Assembly (NCBI RefSeq): GCF_044904665.1
Contig: NZ_JADIKM010000003.1
Location: 558,001-622,000 of the forward strand
Length of the DNA stretch: 64,000 bases
Direction of reading: 5' to 3'
Source: Dyella_A ginsengisoli
GTDB lineage: Bacteria > Pseudomonadota > Gammaproteobacteria > Xanthomonadales > Rhodanobacteraceae
Shown here: positions 15,389-32,663 of the stretch, one piece after another
How the letters are laid out: each line of letters opens with the position of its first letter
Numbering within the stretch: the first letter of the stretch is position 1
Translations under genes and position numbers: made by a program
Notes under the pieces: generated by a model
The model's input: the letters and a program-made list of their open reading frames with translations, nothing else
Databases searched by the model: none
What the model was told of the DNA's origin: nothing

Positions 15389-15961
15389 TCAGTGCGCGGT
15401 TGCCGCGTCGGCCGGGGCCCGTCGCCAGGCGCGCAGACCCATCGCCGCCAGCACGATGAAACCGGCGTACAGCACCGAGGTGATCAGCAGGTGCTTGTAG
15501 ACGTATTCGCCCACGTAGATCACGTCGACGATGATCCACAGCCACCATGCGGCGATATGTCGTCGGCCCTGCCACCACTGGGCGACCAGGCTGAAGCTGG
15601 TGAGCGCGGCATCCAGCCAGGGCAGCGCGGCGTCGGTCCAGCGGTGCATGGCAAATCCCAGCGCCAGCGCGCCGACCGTGCCGATGGCGACGTGCGAGGC
15701 CGCCTCGGCGAACGGCAGCCGTGCGACCTGCACCCGGCCGTCCTCGCCGAGGTTGTGCAGCCAGCGCCGCCAGCCGTAGACGATGAGGCCGGCGAAGGCG
15801 AGCTGGAGCAGGGCGTCGGAATAGAGTTTCGCCTCGACGAAGATGCCGCCGTAGACCAGCACCGAGGCCAGCCCCACCGGCCAGCACCAGGGGCGGCGCT
15901 GGGCGGTGAGCCACACCGCCCAGGCACTGATCAACGCTCCCACCAGCTCGACGAGGGTCAT
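15389..15961 (-). CDS. PnuC-family transporter, probably thiamine type (PnuT)
   Basis: A 190-residue inner-membrane protein with about seven hydrophobic segments. PnuC features are visible: QRRPWCWPVGLASVLVYG near residue 21 and WWLWIIVDVIYVGEYVYK near residue 142. PnuC family members move nicotinamide riboside, thiamine (PnuT) or riboflavin by facilitated diffusion. It begins 2 bases after the end of the TonB receptor gene, and that operon has a TPP riboswitch, so thiamine or a precursor is the likely substrate (inference from context). Confidence 0.85.
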   Translation of the reverse strand: MTLVELVGALISAWAVWLTAQRRPWCWPVGLASVLVYGGIFVEAKLYSDALLQLAFAGLIVYGWRRWLHNLGEDGRVQVARLPFAEAASHVAIGTVGALALGFAMHRWTDAALPWLDAALTSFSLVAQWWQGRRHIAAWWLWIIVDVIYVGEYVYKHLLITSVLYAGFIVLAAMGLRAWRRAPADAATAH

Positions 15962-15963
15962 GC

Positions 15964-18168
15964 TCAGAACCCGACCGTCACCGACAGCCGCGCTAGTCGT
16001 GGCGCCCCCGGGAACAGGTAGGCGTCACCGTAGGCACCGCCGGTGTCGCGCCAGTAGAACTTGTTGAACACGTTGTCCACGCTCAGGTGCCAGGTCATCG
16101 GGTGGCCGCTCCAGTCGGTGGTGTAGCGCAGGCCGGCGTCGAACACGTTGTACGCCGGCACGCGAGCGCGGCCGTCCGGCGTGGCCGGGTTGGCACTGGC
16201 GTAGCGCCAGCCGCCGAGCAGGCCGATATTGGCGGCCACCGGCGGGCGGTAATCCAGATAGACGGCCGAACGCAGGCGCGGCACGTTGACGATCTGGTGG
16301 CCTTCATAGGCAGGCGTGCCGGTGTCCCGCGCGCGAGCCTGGATCAGGCTGACGCTGGCGGTGAGGCGCAGGCTGTCGCTCACCCGTCCGGCGGCGTTGA
16401 GCTCCAGTCCGGTATGCACCTGCTGTCCGCGTTGCACGAAGGTGAAGCCCGAGGCCGAGCCGTCCGGCTGGGCGTACTGGTAGGGCTGGCGGATGCGGTA
16501 CAGCGCGCCCTGCAGGCTGAGCGCGTCGCTCCATTCGTACTTCACTCCGGCCTCGACCTGGCGCGAATGCACGGGCGCCAGGATCTCGCCGCCGTTGGTG
16601 GTCCAGTACGGTGCCTCGGCGCCCAGCGAGAGGTTCTCGCTGTAGCTGGCGTAGACGGTGAGCGGTGCGGTCGGCTGCCACAGCACGGCCGCCTGCGGCA
16701 GGGTCTTGCTCAGGCGCGTGTGGCGTTCGAGCACGAGGCCGGTGTCGTCGTAGGCGCGCTCGTCCAGCCTTACGAAGCGGGCGCCGGCCAGCAGCTGCCA
16801 CTGCGTGCCGAAGTGCACGCGGTCCAGCGCGAACAGCGCGCGCTGCCAGCTGGTGAAGGTGCGCGCCGACGGTCCGGGCTGGTTGGGCGAGGGCGCGAAG
16901 TATGGCGGGTCGACCTGATCGATGTTGCCGGTGCCGACGTAGTCGTACACGTAGGGACGCTGGTCCAGCTTGCGGCGGAAGGCGCTGGCGCCCACGCTCA
17001 CCTCGTGGCTGAGGCTGCCGGTGTCGAAGCCGCCCTTTAGCACCGCGCGCACTTCGTCGTTCTGGCGGGTGTCGCCGGGGCTGCGGAAGTCGTAGATGTC
17101 GTAGTCGCCGTTGGGCGCGAAGAACTGGCCCGGATACTCGCCGGTGGCGCACTGCGGCGCATAGAAGCAGCCGTAGGCGAAGGCGACGTTGTCGTCGATC
17201 ACCGTGTGGCTGTGGCCGGCCGAGAGCTGTGCGCTCCACTGCTCGCTGAAGCGGTAGTTGAAGCGCGCGGTGGTGTTGCTGGAATGGATGCCCACCGGCT
17301 GCTGCCACGGCTCGTAGCCGAGCAGGCGCGTGTTGCTGGGATGCGCAGGGATGGTGGTGCCGCCAAGCAGCTGGTAGCCGGACGCCGAGCGCTGGCCGCT
17401 GGTCTGGTAGTTGCTGTCCAGCTCCAGCGTGGCGCGCTCGCTGATCTTCCAGTCCGCCGCCAGCGAGAGGAAGCTGCGCCGGCCGGGCGTGTGCTGCACG
17501 TAGGAGTGCATGTCCTCGTGCGCCGCGTTGACGCGCACGCCGAAGCTGGGGCTGAGCCAGCCACCGATATCCACCGCGGCGTAGCGCGAGCCGTGCGAGT
17601 CGGTGCCCAGCGTGGCGGTGCGCACGTTGGCCGGGCGCTTGCTCACGTAGTTCACCAGGCCACCGGGCGCCACGATGCCGGCCTCCAGTCCGCCCAGGCC
17701 CTTGAGGATCTCCACCCGCTGCTTGTCCTCCAGCGGGGTGAGCTGTTCGCCGTTGATGGTCATGTCGTTGAGGCGATAGGCGGTGGCCAGATCCAGCACG
17801 AAGCCGCGGATGGCGAGATCCTGGTAGTAGCCCACCGGCGCGTAGTTGTCGCCCACCGCGGCATCGGCGCGGGCCAGCTCGCTGAGCGTGCGCGGCTGGC
17901 GGTCGTCGATCTGGTCACGGGTGATCACGGTGACGGCGGCCGGCGTGTCGTGCAGCGGCGCGTTGCCGAAACTGCCGAAGGTGTCCACCTGCGAGCTCTC
18001 CGCGCGGTAGCCCTTGTCGGTGGTGGCGGTGACCTGCACCGCGCCCAGGCGCTTGGCCTGGGCGGGGTCGTGTTCAGCTTCGTCGGCCGCGTGCGACGGT
18101 ACGGCCGCAGCGAGCGCCAGCGCGGAAACCAGGGCGGCAGCGAGGGGATGGCGGTGCAGGGGATTCAT
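15964..18168 (-). CDS. TonB-dependent outer-membrane receptor, predicted for thiamine
   Basis: A precursor of 734 residues from the ATG at 18168, with a signal peptide (MNPLHRHPL, hydrophobic core, PSHA cleavage site). The plug domain follows (TPAAVTVITRDQIDDRQP, then GGLEAGIVAPGGLVNYVSKRP) and then a 22-strand barrel ending in LSVTVGF with the terminal aromatic. The region resembles siderophore-type receptors, but the TPP riboswitch in its leader and the PnuC-type gene directly downstream point to thiamine uptake across the outer membrane. An upstream in-frame ATG at 18222 would spoil the signal peptide and was rejected. Confidence 0.92.
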   Translation of the reverse strand: MNPLHRHPLAAALVSALALAAAVPSHAADEAEHDPAQAKRLGAVQVTATTDKGYRAESSQVDTFGSFGNAPLHDTPAAVTVITRDQIDDRQPRTLSELARADAAVGDNYAPVGYYQDLAIRGFVLDLATAYRLNDMTINGEQLTPLEDKQRVEILKGLGGLEAGIVAPGGLVNYVSKRPANVRTATLGTDSHGSRYAAVDIGGWLSPSFGVRVNAAHEDMHSYVQHTPGRRSFLSLAADWKISERATLELDSNYQTSGQRSASGYQLLGGTTIPAHPSNTRLLGYEPWQQPVGIHSSNTTARFNYRFSEQWSAQLSAGHSHTVIDDNVAFAYGCFYAPQCATGEYPGQFFAPNGDYDIYDFRSPGDTRQNDEVRAVLKGGFDTGSLSHEVSVGASAFRRKLDQRPYVYDYVGTGNIDQVDPPYFAPSPNQPGPSARTFTSWQRALFALDRVHFGTQWQLLAGARFVRLDERAYDDTGLVLERHTRLSKTLPQAAVLWQPTAPLTVYASYSENLSLGAEAPYWTTNGGEILAPVHSRQVEAGVKYEWSDALSLQGALYRIRQPYQYAQPDGSASGFTFVQRGQQVHTGLELNAAGRVSDSLRLTASVSLIQARARDTGTPAYEGHQIVNVPRLRSAVYLDYRPPVAANIGLLGGWRYASANPATPDGRARVPAYNVFDAGLRYTTDWSGHPMTWHLSVDNVFNKFYWRDTGGAYGDAYLFPGAPRLARLSVTVGF

Positions 18169-18237
18169 GGTCGTCGTCGTCTCGAAAGGGCAGGACGAAG
18201 CGACGGCGCACCACCGACGCACGGACGTGCGCGATGG

Positions 18238-18325
18238 TGCTGCAAGCTCCCTACGCCGGTGCTAGCCGGATCAGGTTCCAAGGGACTCTCTCAGCCCGGC
18301 GTTTCGCCGGGCACCCCCGCTTCAA
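18238..18325 (-). promoter_or_regulatory. TPP riboswitch (THI element)
   Basis: On the minus strand the conserved core is nearly ideal: GGGGGTGCCC, a short GC hairpin, CTGAGAGAGTCCCTTGGAAC, CTGATCCGGCTAGCACCGGC and GTAGGGAGCTTGC, with P1 closed by AAGC and GCTT. It lies about 70 bases upstream of the TonB receptor start and should turn the receptor-PnuC operon off when thiamine pyrophosphate is high, most likely at translation initiation since I see no obvious terminator. Confidence 0.97.
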
Positions 18326-18359
18326 GGCGCGCATTGAACCACGAAACGAGGTGCGTGCG

Positions 18360-19493
18360 TCAGGCCGCGGCGCGGATAGCGTCCAGCAGGGCTTGCCCGG
18401 GCGGCGTGGAAAACCAGGCGGCGTGGCCGCGCAGGAAGGTGTCGTAGGCGACGTCGGCGGCTTGCCGGTCCTTGGTGACCGCGTGGAAGTACTCCACTTC
18501 CGACAGCGCGAAATCGACGTGCACCACGGGCAGCAGGTCGGTCAGCAGATGGACGTCCAATCGATCCAGCGGTCGCACCTGCCGATAGCCTGCGATCAGC
18601 GCGAGCGCGATGTCGGCATGCACGGCGGCGTCGCCCGTATCGAGCTCCAGCCAGGCGATCGCGTTGCGCTCGATTGCGGTGGCCAGGTCGAACAGCGCGA
18701 AGTTGGCGGCGGCCAGCCCGACGTCGAGCACGGTGGTGATCGTGGCGTCGTCGCCCGCGCCGCTCCAGCACAGGTTGGAGACATGCCAGTCGCCGTGGGT
18801 CCACAGCCGCGGCTGTCGGGCCAGCGCGGGCTGGGCATGCTGCCACGGCGCGAACAGCGCGGTGAGGTCGCTGCGCCAGTCGCGGCCGTGCAGGTAGCCG
18901 GCGAGCCCGGGGCGTTCGCGAAGCTGCGCGGCGAGGGCACGTGCGGGATCGACGGCGGTGATCAGCTCGCTCCGGGCCACGAGCACATGCGTACCGCGCT
19001 GGCTGGCCGCATAGCCTTCCGCCGCCCGATGCAGGCGCGCAAGCATCTGGCCGGCGGTGAAGGCGTGCGCCGGCTGCGTCGGCGGCGACCAGGAGATCGT
19101 CTCGCGGTACAGGTCGATGCCCTGCGCCTGCTCGTGCACTTCGTACACCCAGTCACCGCGCTCGATGGCCGTGTCGCCGTTTGCATCGACGAGCACACGG
19201 GCCAGCGGCATGCCGGCGCCGCGCAGGTGGGCGATGAAGTCATGCTCCTCGCGCAGCGTTTCGGTGCTGCGCACGCTGCGATGGTGGCGCTTCACGAACA
19301 CGGTGCCGCCCCCGGTTTGCACGAGGCAGGCAGCGGAAAGCGGCCGCGGGCTGTGCCAGACGATCCGTCGCGGCGGCGCCAGCTGCGGCATGGCGCCGAG
19401 CAGTGCGTGCACCTCGTCGCCGGTGAGGGCGGGCCAGTCCGGTGCGATCTCGTCGCCGGCCAGGCCGTGCACGCGGTGGGAGGAGTCGGTCAT
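18360..19493 (-). CDS. APH-family phosphotransferase (small-molecule kinase)
   Basis: A 377-residue aminoglycoside-phosphotransferase/choline-kinase-fold enzyme. Catalytic loop HGDWHVSN is at about residue 240 (Brenner-type HGDxHxxN), with LDVGLAAANFALFDLATAIE following as the DFG-equivalent region; FVKRHH carries the ATP-binding lysine. It lies upstream of the TPP riboswitch on the same strand, so it is not itself riboswitch-controlled, but adjacency to the thiamine-uptake operon suggests a thiamine or related salvage kinase. Substrate not proven. Confidence 0.75.
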   Translation of the reverse strand: MTDSSHRVHGLAGDEIAPDWPALTGDEVHALLGAMPQLAPPRRIVWHSPRPLSAACLVQTGGGTVFVKRHHRSVRSTETLREEHDFIAHLRGAGMPLARVLVDANGDTAIERGDWVYEVHEQAQGIDLYRETISWSPPTQPAHAFTAGQMLARLHRAAEGYAASQRGTHVLVARSELITAVDPARALAAQLRERPGLAGYLHGRDWRSDLTALFAPWQHAQPALARQPRLWTHGDWHVSNLCWSGAGDDATITTVLDVGLAAANFALFDLATAIERNAIAWLELDTGDAAVHADIALALIAGYRQVRPLDRLDVHLLTDLLPVVHVDFALSEVEYFHAVTKDRQAADVAYDTFLRGHAAWFSTPPGQALLDAIRAAA

Positions 19494-19626
19494 CTTGAGG
19501 TCGCGCCGGAACACAAGCGCACGATTATCGCCGATGGAGCGCCGCGCGCCCGGCCCCGGCTTTTCGCAGCCATGCTGCATCGCGTCTAATGGGCGCTCCG
19601 CCTGTTGCCGTGTGCTGTTGCCCTCG

Positions 19627-20529
19627 ATGAGTGCGTTGCTGCTGCTGTTCGTCTGCCTGGTGCTGGGTGCGCTGGTGGCACGTTTTGCGCGTCCGCCGGC
19701 GGGCATCGTGCAGGGGCTCAACTGGTGGGTGCTCAACATTGCGCTGCCGGCGCTGGTGCTGGCGATGATTCCGCGCGTGCATTTCGATCGGCACACCTGG
19801 TTCCCGGTGGCCACCATGTGGGTGACGTTCTTCGGCGCGTGGCTGCTTTTTGCGCTGCTCGGCCGCGCCTTGCACTGGCCGCGTGCGCGCATAGGCGCGC
19901 TGACGCTGGTGTGCGGGCTGGGCAATACCTCGTTCATGGGTTACCCGATGGTGGAAGCCATGCACGGCAAGCCGGGGCTGGCGCTGGCGGTGGTGGCCGA
20001 CCAGTTGGGCTGCTTTCCGCTGCTGGCCGCTGGCGGCATCGTGGTCGCCTCGCTGTATTCGGGGCGCCAGCCCAGCGCGGCGCTGGTGGTAAGGCGCATC
20101 GCCACATTCCCCGCCTTCATTGCGCTGCTGCTCGGCATCGCGGTGGGCATGGCCGGCGGTTGGCCGGAAGCACTCGACCATCTGTTCCTGCAACTGGGGC
20201 AGACGCTGACCCCGCTGGCGCTGTTCTCGGTGGGTCTGCAGTTCAAGCTGCATCTGGAGCGGGATCAGCTCGGCGCGCTGTCGACCGGCCTGGGCTGGAA
20301 GCTGCTGCTTGCGCCGCTGGCCGGCTGGGCGCTGGGGCGGGCGCTCGGCGTGGACGGCCTCACGTTGTCGGTGGGCGTGCTGCAGGCGGCGATGGCGCCG
20401 ATGATCTCGGCGGCGATCCTGGCCGACCAGTACGAGCTGGAACCGCGCCTGGCCAACACGGTGCTGGGTGCCGGCATCGTGCTGTCGCTCGTCACCGTGC
20501 CGCTGGCCAATGCGCTGATGGGTGGCTGA
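19627..20529 (+). CDS. AEC-family transporter
   Basis: A 300-residue auxin-efflux-carrier family membrane protein with ten hydrophobic segments in two halves. NWWVLNIALPALVLAMI in the first half, GNTSFMGYPMV around residue 98 and the second-half LQAAMAPMISAAILADQY match the family. Members export malate, auxin-like or other organic anions; the substrate is unknown here. The ATG at 19627 precedes the first transmembrane helix directly. hslR follows after 3 bases. Confidence 0.88.
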   Translation: MSALLLLFVCLVLGALVARFARPPAGIVQGLNWWVLNIALPALVLAMIPRVHFDRHTWFPVATMWVTFFGAWLLFALLGRALHWPRARIGALTLVCGLGNTSFMGYPMVEAMHGKPGLALAVVADQLGCFPLLAAGGIVVASLYSGRQPSAALVVRRIATFPAFIALLLGIAVGMAGGWPEALDHLFLQLGQTLTPLALFSVGLQFKLHLERDQLGALSTGLGWKLLLAPLAGWALGRALGVDGLTLSVGVLQAAMAPMISAAILADQYELEPRLANTVLGAGIVLSLVTVPLANALMGG

Positions 20530-20532
20530 GCG

Positions 20533-20931
20533 ATGGCGCTGGAACTGACCGAGGTACGCGTGGACGTGTGGCTGTGGGCCGCGCGCTTCTTCAAGACCCG
20601 CAGCCTCGCCAAGCAGGCGATCGGCGGCGGCAAGGTGGAGCTCAACGGCGGCGCGTGCAAGGCCGCGCGCCCGGTGCGCGTGGGCGACCGGCTGATCGTG
20701 CGCCGTGGCGAGGAGACGATGGAAGTGGAGGTGCTGGGGCTGTCCGAGCAGCGCGGCCCGGCGCCGGTGGCGCAGGCGCTGTATCGCGAAAGCGAAGCCA
20801 GCCGCATCGCGCGCGAGGCAGCGCGCGAGCAGCGTCGCCTTGCCGGTGCGCCGGTGCGCCCGCCGGGACGTCCGGACAAGCACGATCGCGCCGCGCTGCG
20901 CAGGTTCAAGGACAGCGGCGGCCACGACTAA
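20533..20931 (+). CDS. hslR: Heat shock protein 15 (ribosome-associated S4-domain protein)
   Basis: A 132-residue RNA-binding protein. The S4 domain is at residues 8-60 (VRVDVWLWAARFFKTRSLAKQ, then GGKVELNG and VRVGDRLIVRRG), with a basic C-terminal tail. Hsp15 binds 50S subunits carrying a stalled nascent chain and moves the tRNA back to the P site for recycling. Length matches the family. It is co-oriented and almost contiguous with the AEC transporter gene. Confidence 0.92.
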   Translation: MALELTEVRVDVWLWAARFFKTRSLAKQAIGGGKVELNGGACKAARPVRVGDRLIVRRGEETMEVEVLGLSEQRGPAPVAQALYRESEASRIAREAAREQRRLAGAPVRPPGRPDKHDRAALRRFKDSGGHD

Positions 20932-21036
20932 ATCTGAGCGTGCGCGCACAGTGCGCACGAGCGGCGACACGTCCGCAATTGCGCCGGAACCCGGCTGCAC
21001 CGAGACTAGGCGCGGGGAAACAACGGGGAGGGCACC

Positions 21037-21693
21037 ATGTCCGGATTCGATCTGTTCAAGCGTCTGCTGGGCAGCGGCAACGAGCGTCGGCAGCATCTGC
21101 CGCGTATCCAGGCCGCGCGCGGGGCGCGCATGCTGGTGGTGGACGACTCGCCGACCATCCGCGCCGTGCTCGGCAAGATGCTCAAGCAGGACGGCTACAC
21201 GGTGTCCGCCGCCGGCGACGGCGAAACCGCGCTGGCGATGGCGCGCAGCGAGAAACCCGAGCTGATCTTCCTGGACATCGTTATGCCCGGCATGAACGGG
21301 TTCGCCGTGCTCCGCGCGCTGCGCCGCGAGCCGGACACGCACGGCATTCCCATCGTGATGATCAGCGGCAACCTGCAGGCCACCGAGCAGTTCTACGTGC
21401 AGCGCTTTGGCGCCGACGACTTCATGAAAAAGCCGTTCGGCCGCGCCGAGGTGTTCACCCGCATCCAGCAGCTGGTGGAGGCCGGTCGGCTGGCCGCACG
21501 TGATCCGGTCCTCGATCCGCCGCAGGATCTGCCCAGCGAACAGGTCGATGCGCACGATGCGATTCCCGACGTGGCGCTGCCGGATGCCGACGACCCGCAC
21601 ATGGTCACGCCCACCATCATCGGCCCGCTGATCGAGCCGCACGACGATGTGGTGCATGTGGCGTCGCCTATCGAGCACGATAAGCCGCACTGA
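21037..21693 (+). CDS. Stand-alone CheY-like response regulator
   Basis: A 218-residue protein with one receiver domain at residues about 30-150: VVDDSPTIRAVLGKML, phospho-acceptor Asp in IFLDIVMPGMNG, Thr/Ser switch in VMISGN, and Lys in FMKKPFG. An acidic, proline-rich tail of 60 residues follows with no output domain. Such PilG/CheY-like proteins act by protein-protein contact in twitching or chemosensory signalling; no kinase gene is adjacent. The ATG follows a GGGAGG. Confidence 0.85.
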   Translation: MSGFDLFKRLLGSGNERRQHLPRIQAARGARMLVVDDSPTIRAVLGKMLKQDGYTVSAAGDGETALAMARSEKPELIFLDIVMPGMNGFAVLRALRREPDTHGIPIVMISGNLQATEQFYVQRFGADDFMKKPFGRAEVFTRIQQLVEAGRLAARDPVLDPPQDLPSEQVDAHDAIPDVALPDADDPHMVTPTIIGPLIEPHDDVVHVASPIEHDKPH

Positions 21694-21714
21694 ATCGCCA
21701 CCGCGGGGCCGGTT

Positions 21715-21756
21715 AACGAAGAAGGCACGGGTGAATTCACCCGTGCCTTCTTCGTT
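21715..21756. terminator. 42-base perfect palindrome, bidirectional terminator
   Basis: AACGAAGAAGGCACGGGTGA and its exact inverse meet at AATT: 21-bp arms with no mismatch. It separates two convergent genes (response regulator, katG) and should terminate both transcripts, although the U-tracts are short. Confidence 0.8.
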
Positions 21757-21810
21757 CTTGCCTGCGATGTCTCAAGATGGCCCGGCGCATCTTGCGCCGG
21801 GGCACAGTCC

Positions 21811-23970
<2,160 letters not shown>

Positions 23971-24409
23971 GTTTGCTCTCCCTTGGTCCGTGTGGGTCAG
24001 GCGACTCGATCAGCTTCCGTGAACCGAGTGCCGTTGAAAAATGGGGAACCCGGTGACGCCGGGCGAGGGTGGGGCGGCGCTCCCGGATAGCGACGGCCGG
24101 CGAAAGTCCGCCCGCGGTAGCGGCCTCCTTCGGGGAGGTCATCGGGACGATCGTCTCGACTGCGAACATCGTTGCCTCCGGACAGGGCAGGCCGAGTTGC
24201 GACGGGGCTGGCGGCTGCTCGCATACCGTCGCGGCCCATGCACGTTAGTCCGCGCTATGCCGCGGGGGAATTCGTTTGTTCCGATTCGATCGATAGCCAC
24301 AGGCTATGCTGCAGCGCACGGATCGACTAGGACAATCGTGCGTCCGCTTGCACGATATCCGCGTGCGTCGACCGGCGTGTGTCAGCCGGCATTGCACCGG
24401 TGGCCAGGA
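23971..24409. promoter_or_regulatory. katG upstream region with OxyR-like ATAG-N7-CTAT
   Basis: 439 bases without a convincing gene between katG and the 3' end of mutS, both on the minus strand. ATAG CCACAGG CTAT at 24293-24307 fits the OxyR half-site spacing (ATAG-N7-CTAT), about 320 bases upstream of katG. The inner conserved T and A of the OxyR consensus are missing, so support is weak. Confidence 0.3.
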
Positions 24410-26983
<2,574 letters not shown>

Positions 26984-27076
26984 GCGTGGGGCGGGTCTTG
27001 GCTCGGTCGCGCGGAACGGGTAGAACGGAGGGCTTCGCGCCGGATGCGGCGCTTCGTTCAAGCACGGGAGTCTCGC

Positions 27077-27586
27077 ATGGAGTCGTCGTCCGTTCCTACC
27101 GATGCGCAGCTGCGCGAGCTCGCCGAGGGCGTCGCCGTCCTGATGCGCGAACGCAAGCTGATGCTGGTGACGGCCGAATCGTGCACCGGCGGCTTCATCG
27201 CCAAGGTGCTCACCGACTTGCCCGGCAGCTCGGCCTGGTTCGACGCTGGCGTGGTCACCTACAGCTACGAGGCGAAGGAGGCGCTGCTGGGGGTCAATCC
27301 GCGCACGCTCGAACGCACCGGCGCAGTGAGCGAGGAGACCGTGCTGGAGATGGTGTCCGGTGCGCTGGCGCGCTTTGGCGCTGGCGCCGCCGTGGCGGTG
27401 ACCGGTATCGCCGGCCCCTCCGGCGGCACCGAGGGCAAGCCGGTCGGTACCGTGTGGATCGGCTGGAAGCGGCGTGGCGGTTATGCCCACGCGCGGCTGT
27501 TCCATTTCCAGGGCGATCGCGACGCGATCCGCCGCCAGACCGTGGCCGCGGCCCTCGACGGCTTGGGCAAGGAACTGACGGACTGA
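27077..27586 (+). CDS. pncC: Nicotinamide-nucleotide amidohydrolase PncC (CinA C-terminal domain)
   Basis: A 169-residue enzyme that converts nicotinamide mononucleotide to nicotinate mononucleotide in the pyridine nucleotide cycle. The family signature TAESCTGGFIAKVLTDLPGS is at residues 34-53 with the active Ser/Cys region, and VTGIAGPSGGTEGKPVGTVW is the second motif. Length fits the stand-alone CinA_C form. Placement directly before recA is common in gammaproteobacteria. Confidence 0.95.
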   Translation: MESSSVPTDAQLRELAEGVAVLMRERKLMLVTAESCTGGFIAKVLTDLPGSSAWFDAGVVTYSYEAKEALLGVNPRTLERTGAVSEETVLEMVSGALARFGAGAAVAVTGIAGPSGGTEGKPVGTVWIGWKRRGGYAHARLFHFQGDRDAIRRQTVAAALDGLGKELTD

Positions 27587-27753
27587 GCTGGCGCGTGCCG
27601 ATCGCCGGGCGCGCTGTCGCGCCCACGGGAACGGCTTGACCGGTATGGGATACTCGCCCTCCGGCCTATCGCAGCCCGTGAGATTGCCTCGGCGCATCAT
27701 GCGGGCTTGCTCCTCCAGCCACCCCTTTTCACAGCTACCGCAGGATTCCCACG

Positions 27754-28791
<1,038 letters not shown>

Positions 28792-28825
28792 TGCGGAGTG
28801 ATCCGCGCCCAGCGTTCCGGCACGG

Positions 28826-29311
28826 ATGAAGCGGCGCAACGACAACGATCGCCCCAAGCCCAGCGCCTATGACAAGGCGCTGGGCTTGTTGGCGCGTCGT
28901 GAACAGTCGCGGCGGGAGCTGAAGCGCAAGCTGGGGCAGGGCGGCTACGAGCCGGACGAGGCCACTGCCGCCCTCGATCGGCTGGGTGAGCAGCGCTACC
29001 AGGACGACGAGCGCTTCGCCGGCATGCTGGTGCGCAATCGCGCCGGTCAGGGCTACGGCCCGGTGCGCATCCGCATGGAACTGAAGACCCACGGCGTCGA
29101 CGACGCCACCATCCGCGAGCTGCTGGAGGATGCCGACACCGACTGGCTGGCCAGCGCCGCCGGCCAGCTGCGCAAGCGCTACGGCGGCAAGCCCGCCGCG
29201 GACCACGCCGAACGCGCCAAACGGGCGCAGTTCCTCTTGCGTCGCGGCTTTTCCGCCGCCACAGTACGAAATGTTACCCACGCCGAAGTGGATGACGCCG
29301 ACGACGACTGA
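28826..29311 (+). CDS. recX: RecA regulatory protein RecX
   Basis: A 161-residue inhibitor of RecA filament growth. Tandem three-helix repeats are visible: ALGLLARREQSRRELKRKL, then DRLGEQRYQDDERFAGMLVRNR and GYGPVRIRMELKTHGV. It lies 34 bases after recA, the usual order, so the two are co-transcribed. The C-terminal DADDD is acidic as in many homologues. Confidence 0.95.
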   Translation: MKRRNDNDRPKPSAYDKALGLLARREQSRRELKRKLGQGGYEPDEATAALDRLGEQRYQDDERFAGMLVRNRAGQGYGPVRIRMELKTHGVDDATIRELLEDADTDWLASAAGQLRKRYGGKPAADHAERAKRAQFLLRRGFSAATVRNVTHAEVDDADDD

Positions 29312-29394
29312 CGTATCGGTTGACGCGGCGTCGCCGCGGCGTGGCCTTGTTTCAGCCATCGGATTTTTCGATGGCCTCATCGCCAGAAGCCCGC

Positions 29395-32031
<2,637 letters not shown>

Positions 32032-32113
32032 TTCCTGGACGCTGAACGGTGGCGCTTTCAACCAAAGGCTGATTGCGCGGCTCGGCGACGCTCGGCTAGT
32101 ATCAACGGATTGC

Positions 32114-32139
32114 CAGTACCACTCGTTGCGGTGGTACTG
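32114..32139 (+). promoter_or_regulatory. Hairpin in the csrA leader
   Basis: CAGTACCAC (32114-32122) and GTGGTACTG (32131-32139) form a perfect 9-bp stem with an 8-base loop, without a U-tract. It lies 150 bases before csrA. Several GGA motifs follow in the leader, including the GGAG ribosome binding site, so CsrA autoregulation is plausible but untested. Confidence 0.4.
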
Positions 32140-32289
32140 CCTGCCAAGACAAGTTGTTCGCCTTGGCTGAAGCCGGGGAAGGCGGAAAGGCCTTCGACGG
32201 AAACTGTCGTCGAACTGTTGGCGGACTCAGGGGTGAGGTCTCGTCAGTCAGATGGCCTGTAACCACACCATTTTATGGAGTAGCAAATC

Positions 32290-32496
32290 ATGTTGATTCT
32301 GACCCGCCGGGTCGGTGAAACCCTGATGATCGGTGACGAGGTGACCGTTACCGTTCTCGGCGTCAAGGGCAACCAGGTGCGTATCGGCATCAATGCGCCC
32401 AAGAACGTCTCGGTGCATCGCGAAGAAATTTATCAGCGGATCAAGGGCGAGAACGAGTCCGGCAACGCAGGTTCGGGCGAGAACACCGCCGAGTAA
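32290..32496 (+). CDS. csrA: Carbon storage regulator CsrA
   Basis: A 68-residue dimeric RNA-binding protein that represses or stabilises mRNAs by binding GGA motifs. The sequence MLILTRRVGETLMIGD and VRIGINAPKNVSVHREEIYQRI is canonical, with Arg44-equivalent in the HREE segment; the C-terminal tail is glycine/asparagine/glutamate-rich. It sits between alaS and tRNA-Ser as in many gammaproteobacteria. A GacA-like regulator, the usual upstream switch of the Csr/Rsm system, is 2.3 kb downstream. Confidence 0.98.
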   Translation: MLILTRRVGETLMIGDEVTVTVLGVKGNQVRIGINAPKNVSVHREEIYQRIKGENESGNAGSGENTAE

Positions 32497-32566
32497 GCAC
32501 ACAAGGCTTTACCTCGACCGCGTCGGTCAGTATCCTTGCCGGCTCTGCAGCAATGCGGACAAATAC

Positions 32567-32659
32567 GGAGAGATGCCCGAGAGGCCGAAGGGGCTCCCCT
32601 GCTAAGGGAGTATAGGGTCAAAAGCCTTATCGAGGGTTCGAATCCCTCTCTCTCCGCCA
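32567..32659 (+). tRNA. tRNA-Ser (anticodon GCU)
   Basis: The acceptor strands GGAGAGA (32567-32573) and TCTCTCC (32649-32655) pair fully, with discriminator G and encoded CCA. The anticodon arm is CTCCCCTGCTAAGGGAG with anticodon GCT, decoding AGC/AGU. A long variable arm (TATAGGGTCAAAAGCCTTAT) and T-loop GGTTCGAATCC are as expected for serine tRNAs. Length 93. Confidence 0.98.
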
Positions 32660-32663
32660 GTTA

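Noticed and set aside
27587..27753. LexA (SOS) box upstream of recA
   Set aside because: I searched by eye for CTGT-N8-ACAG-like and TTAG-type palindromes and found none; recA may use a divergent LexA site.
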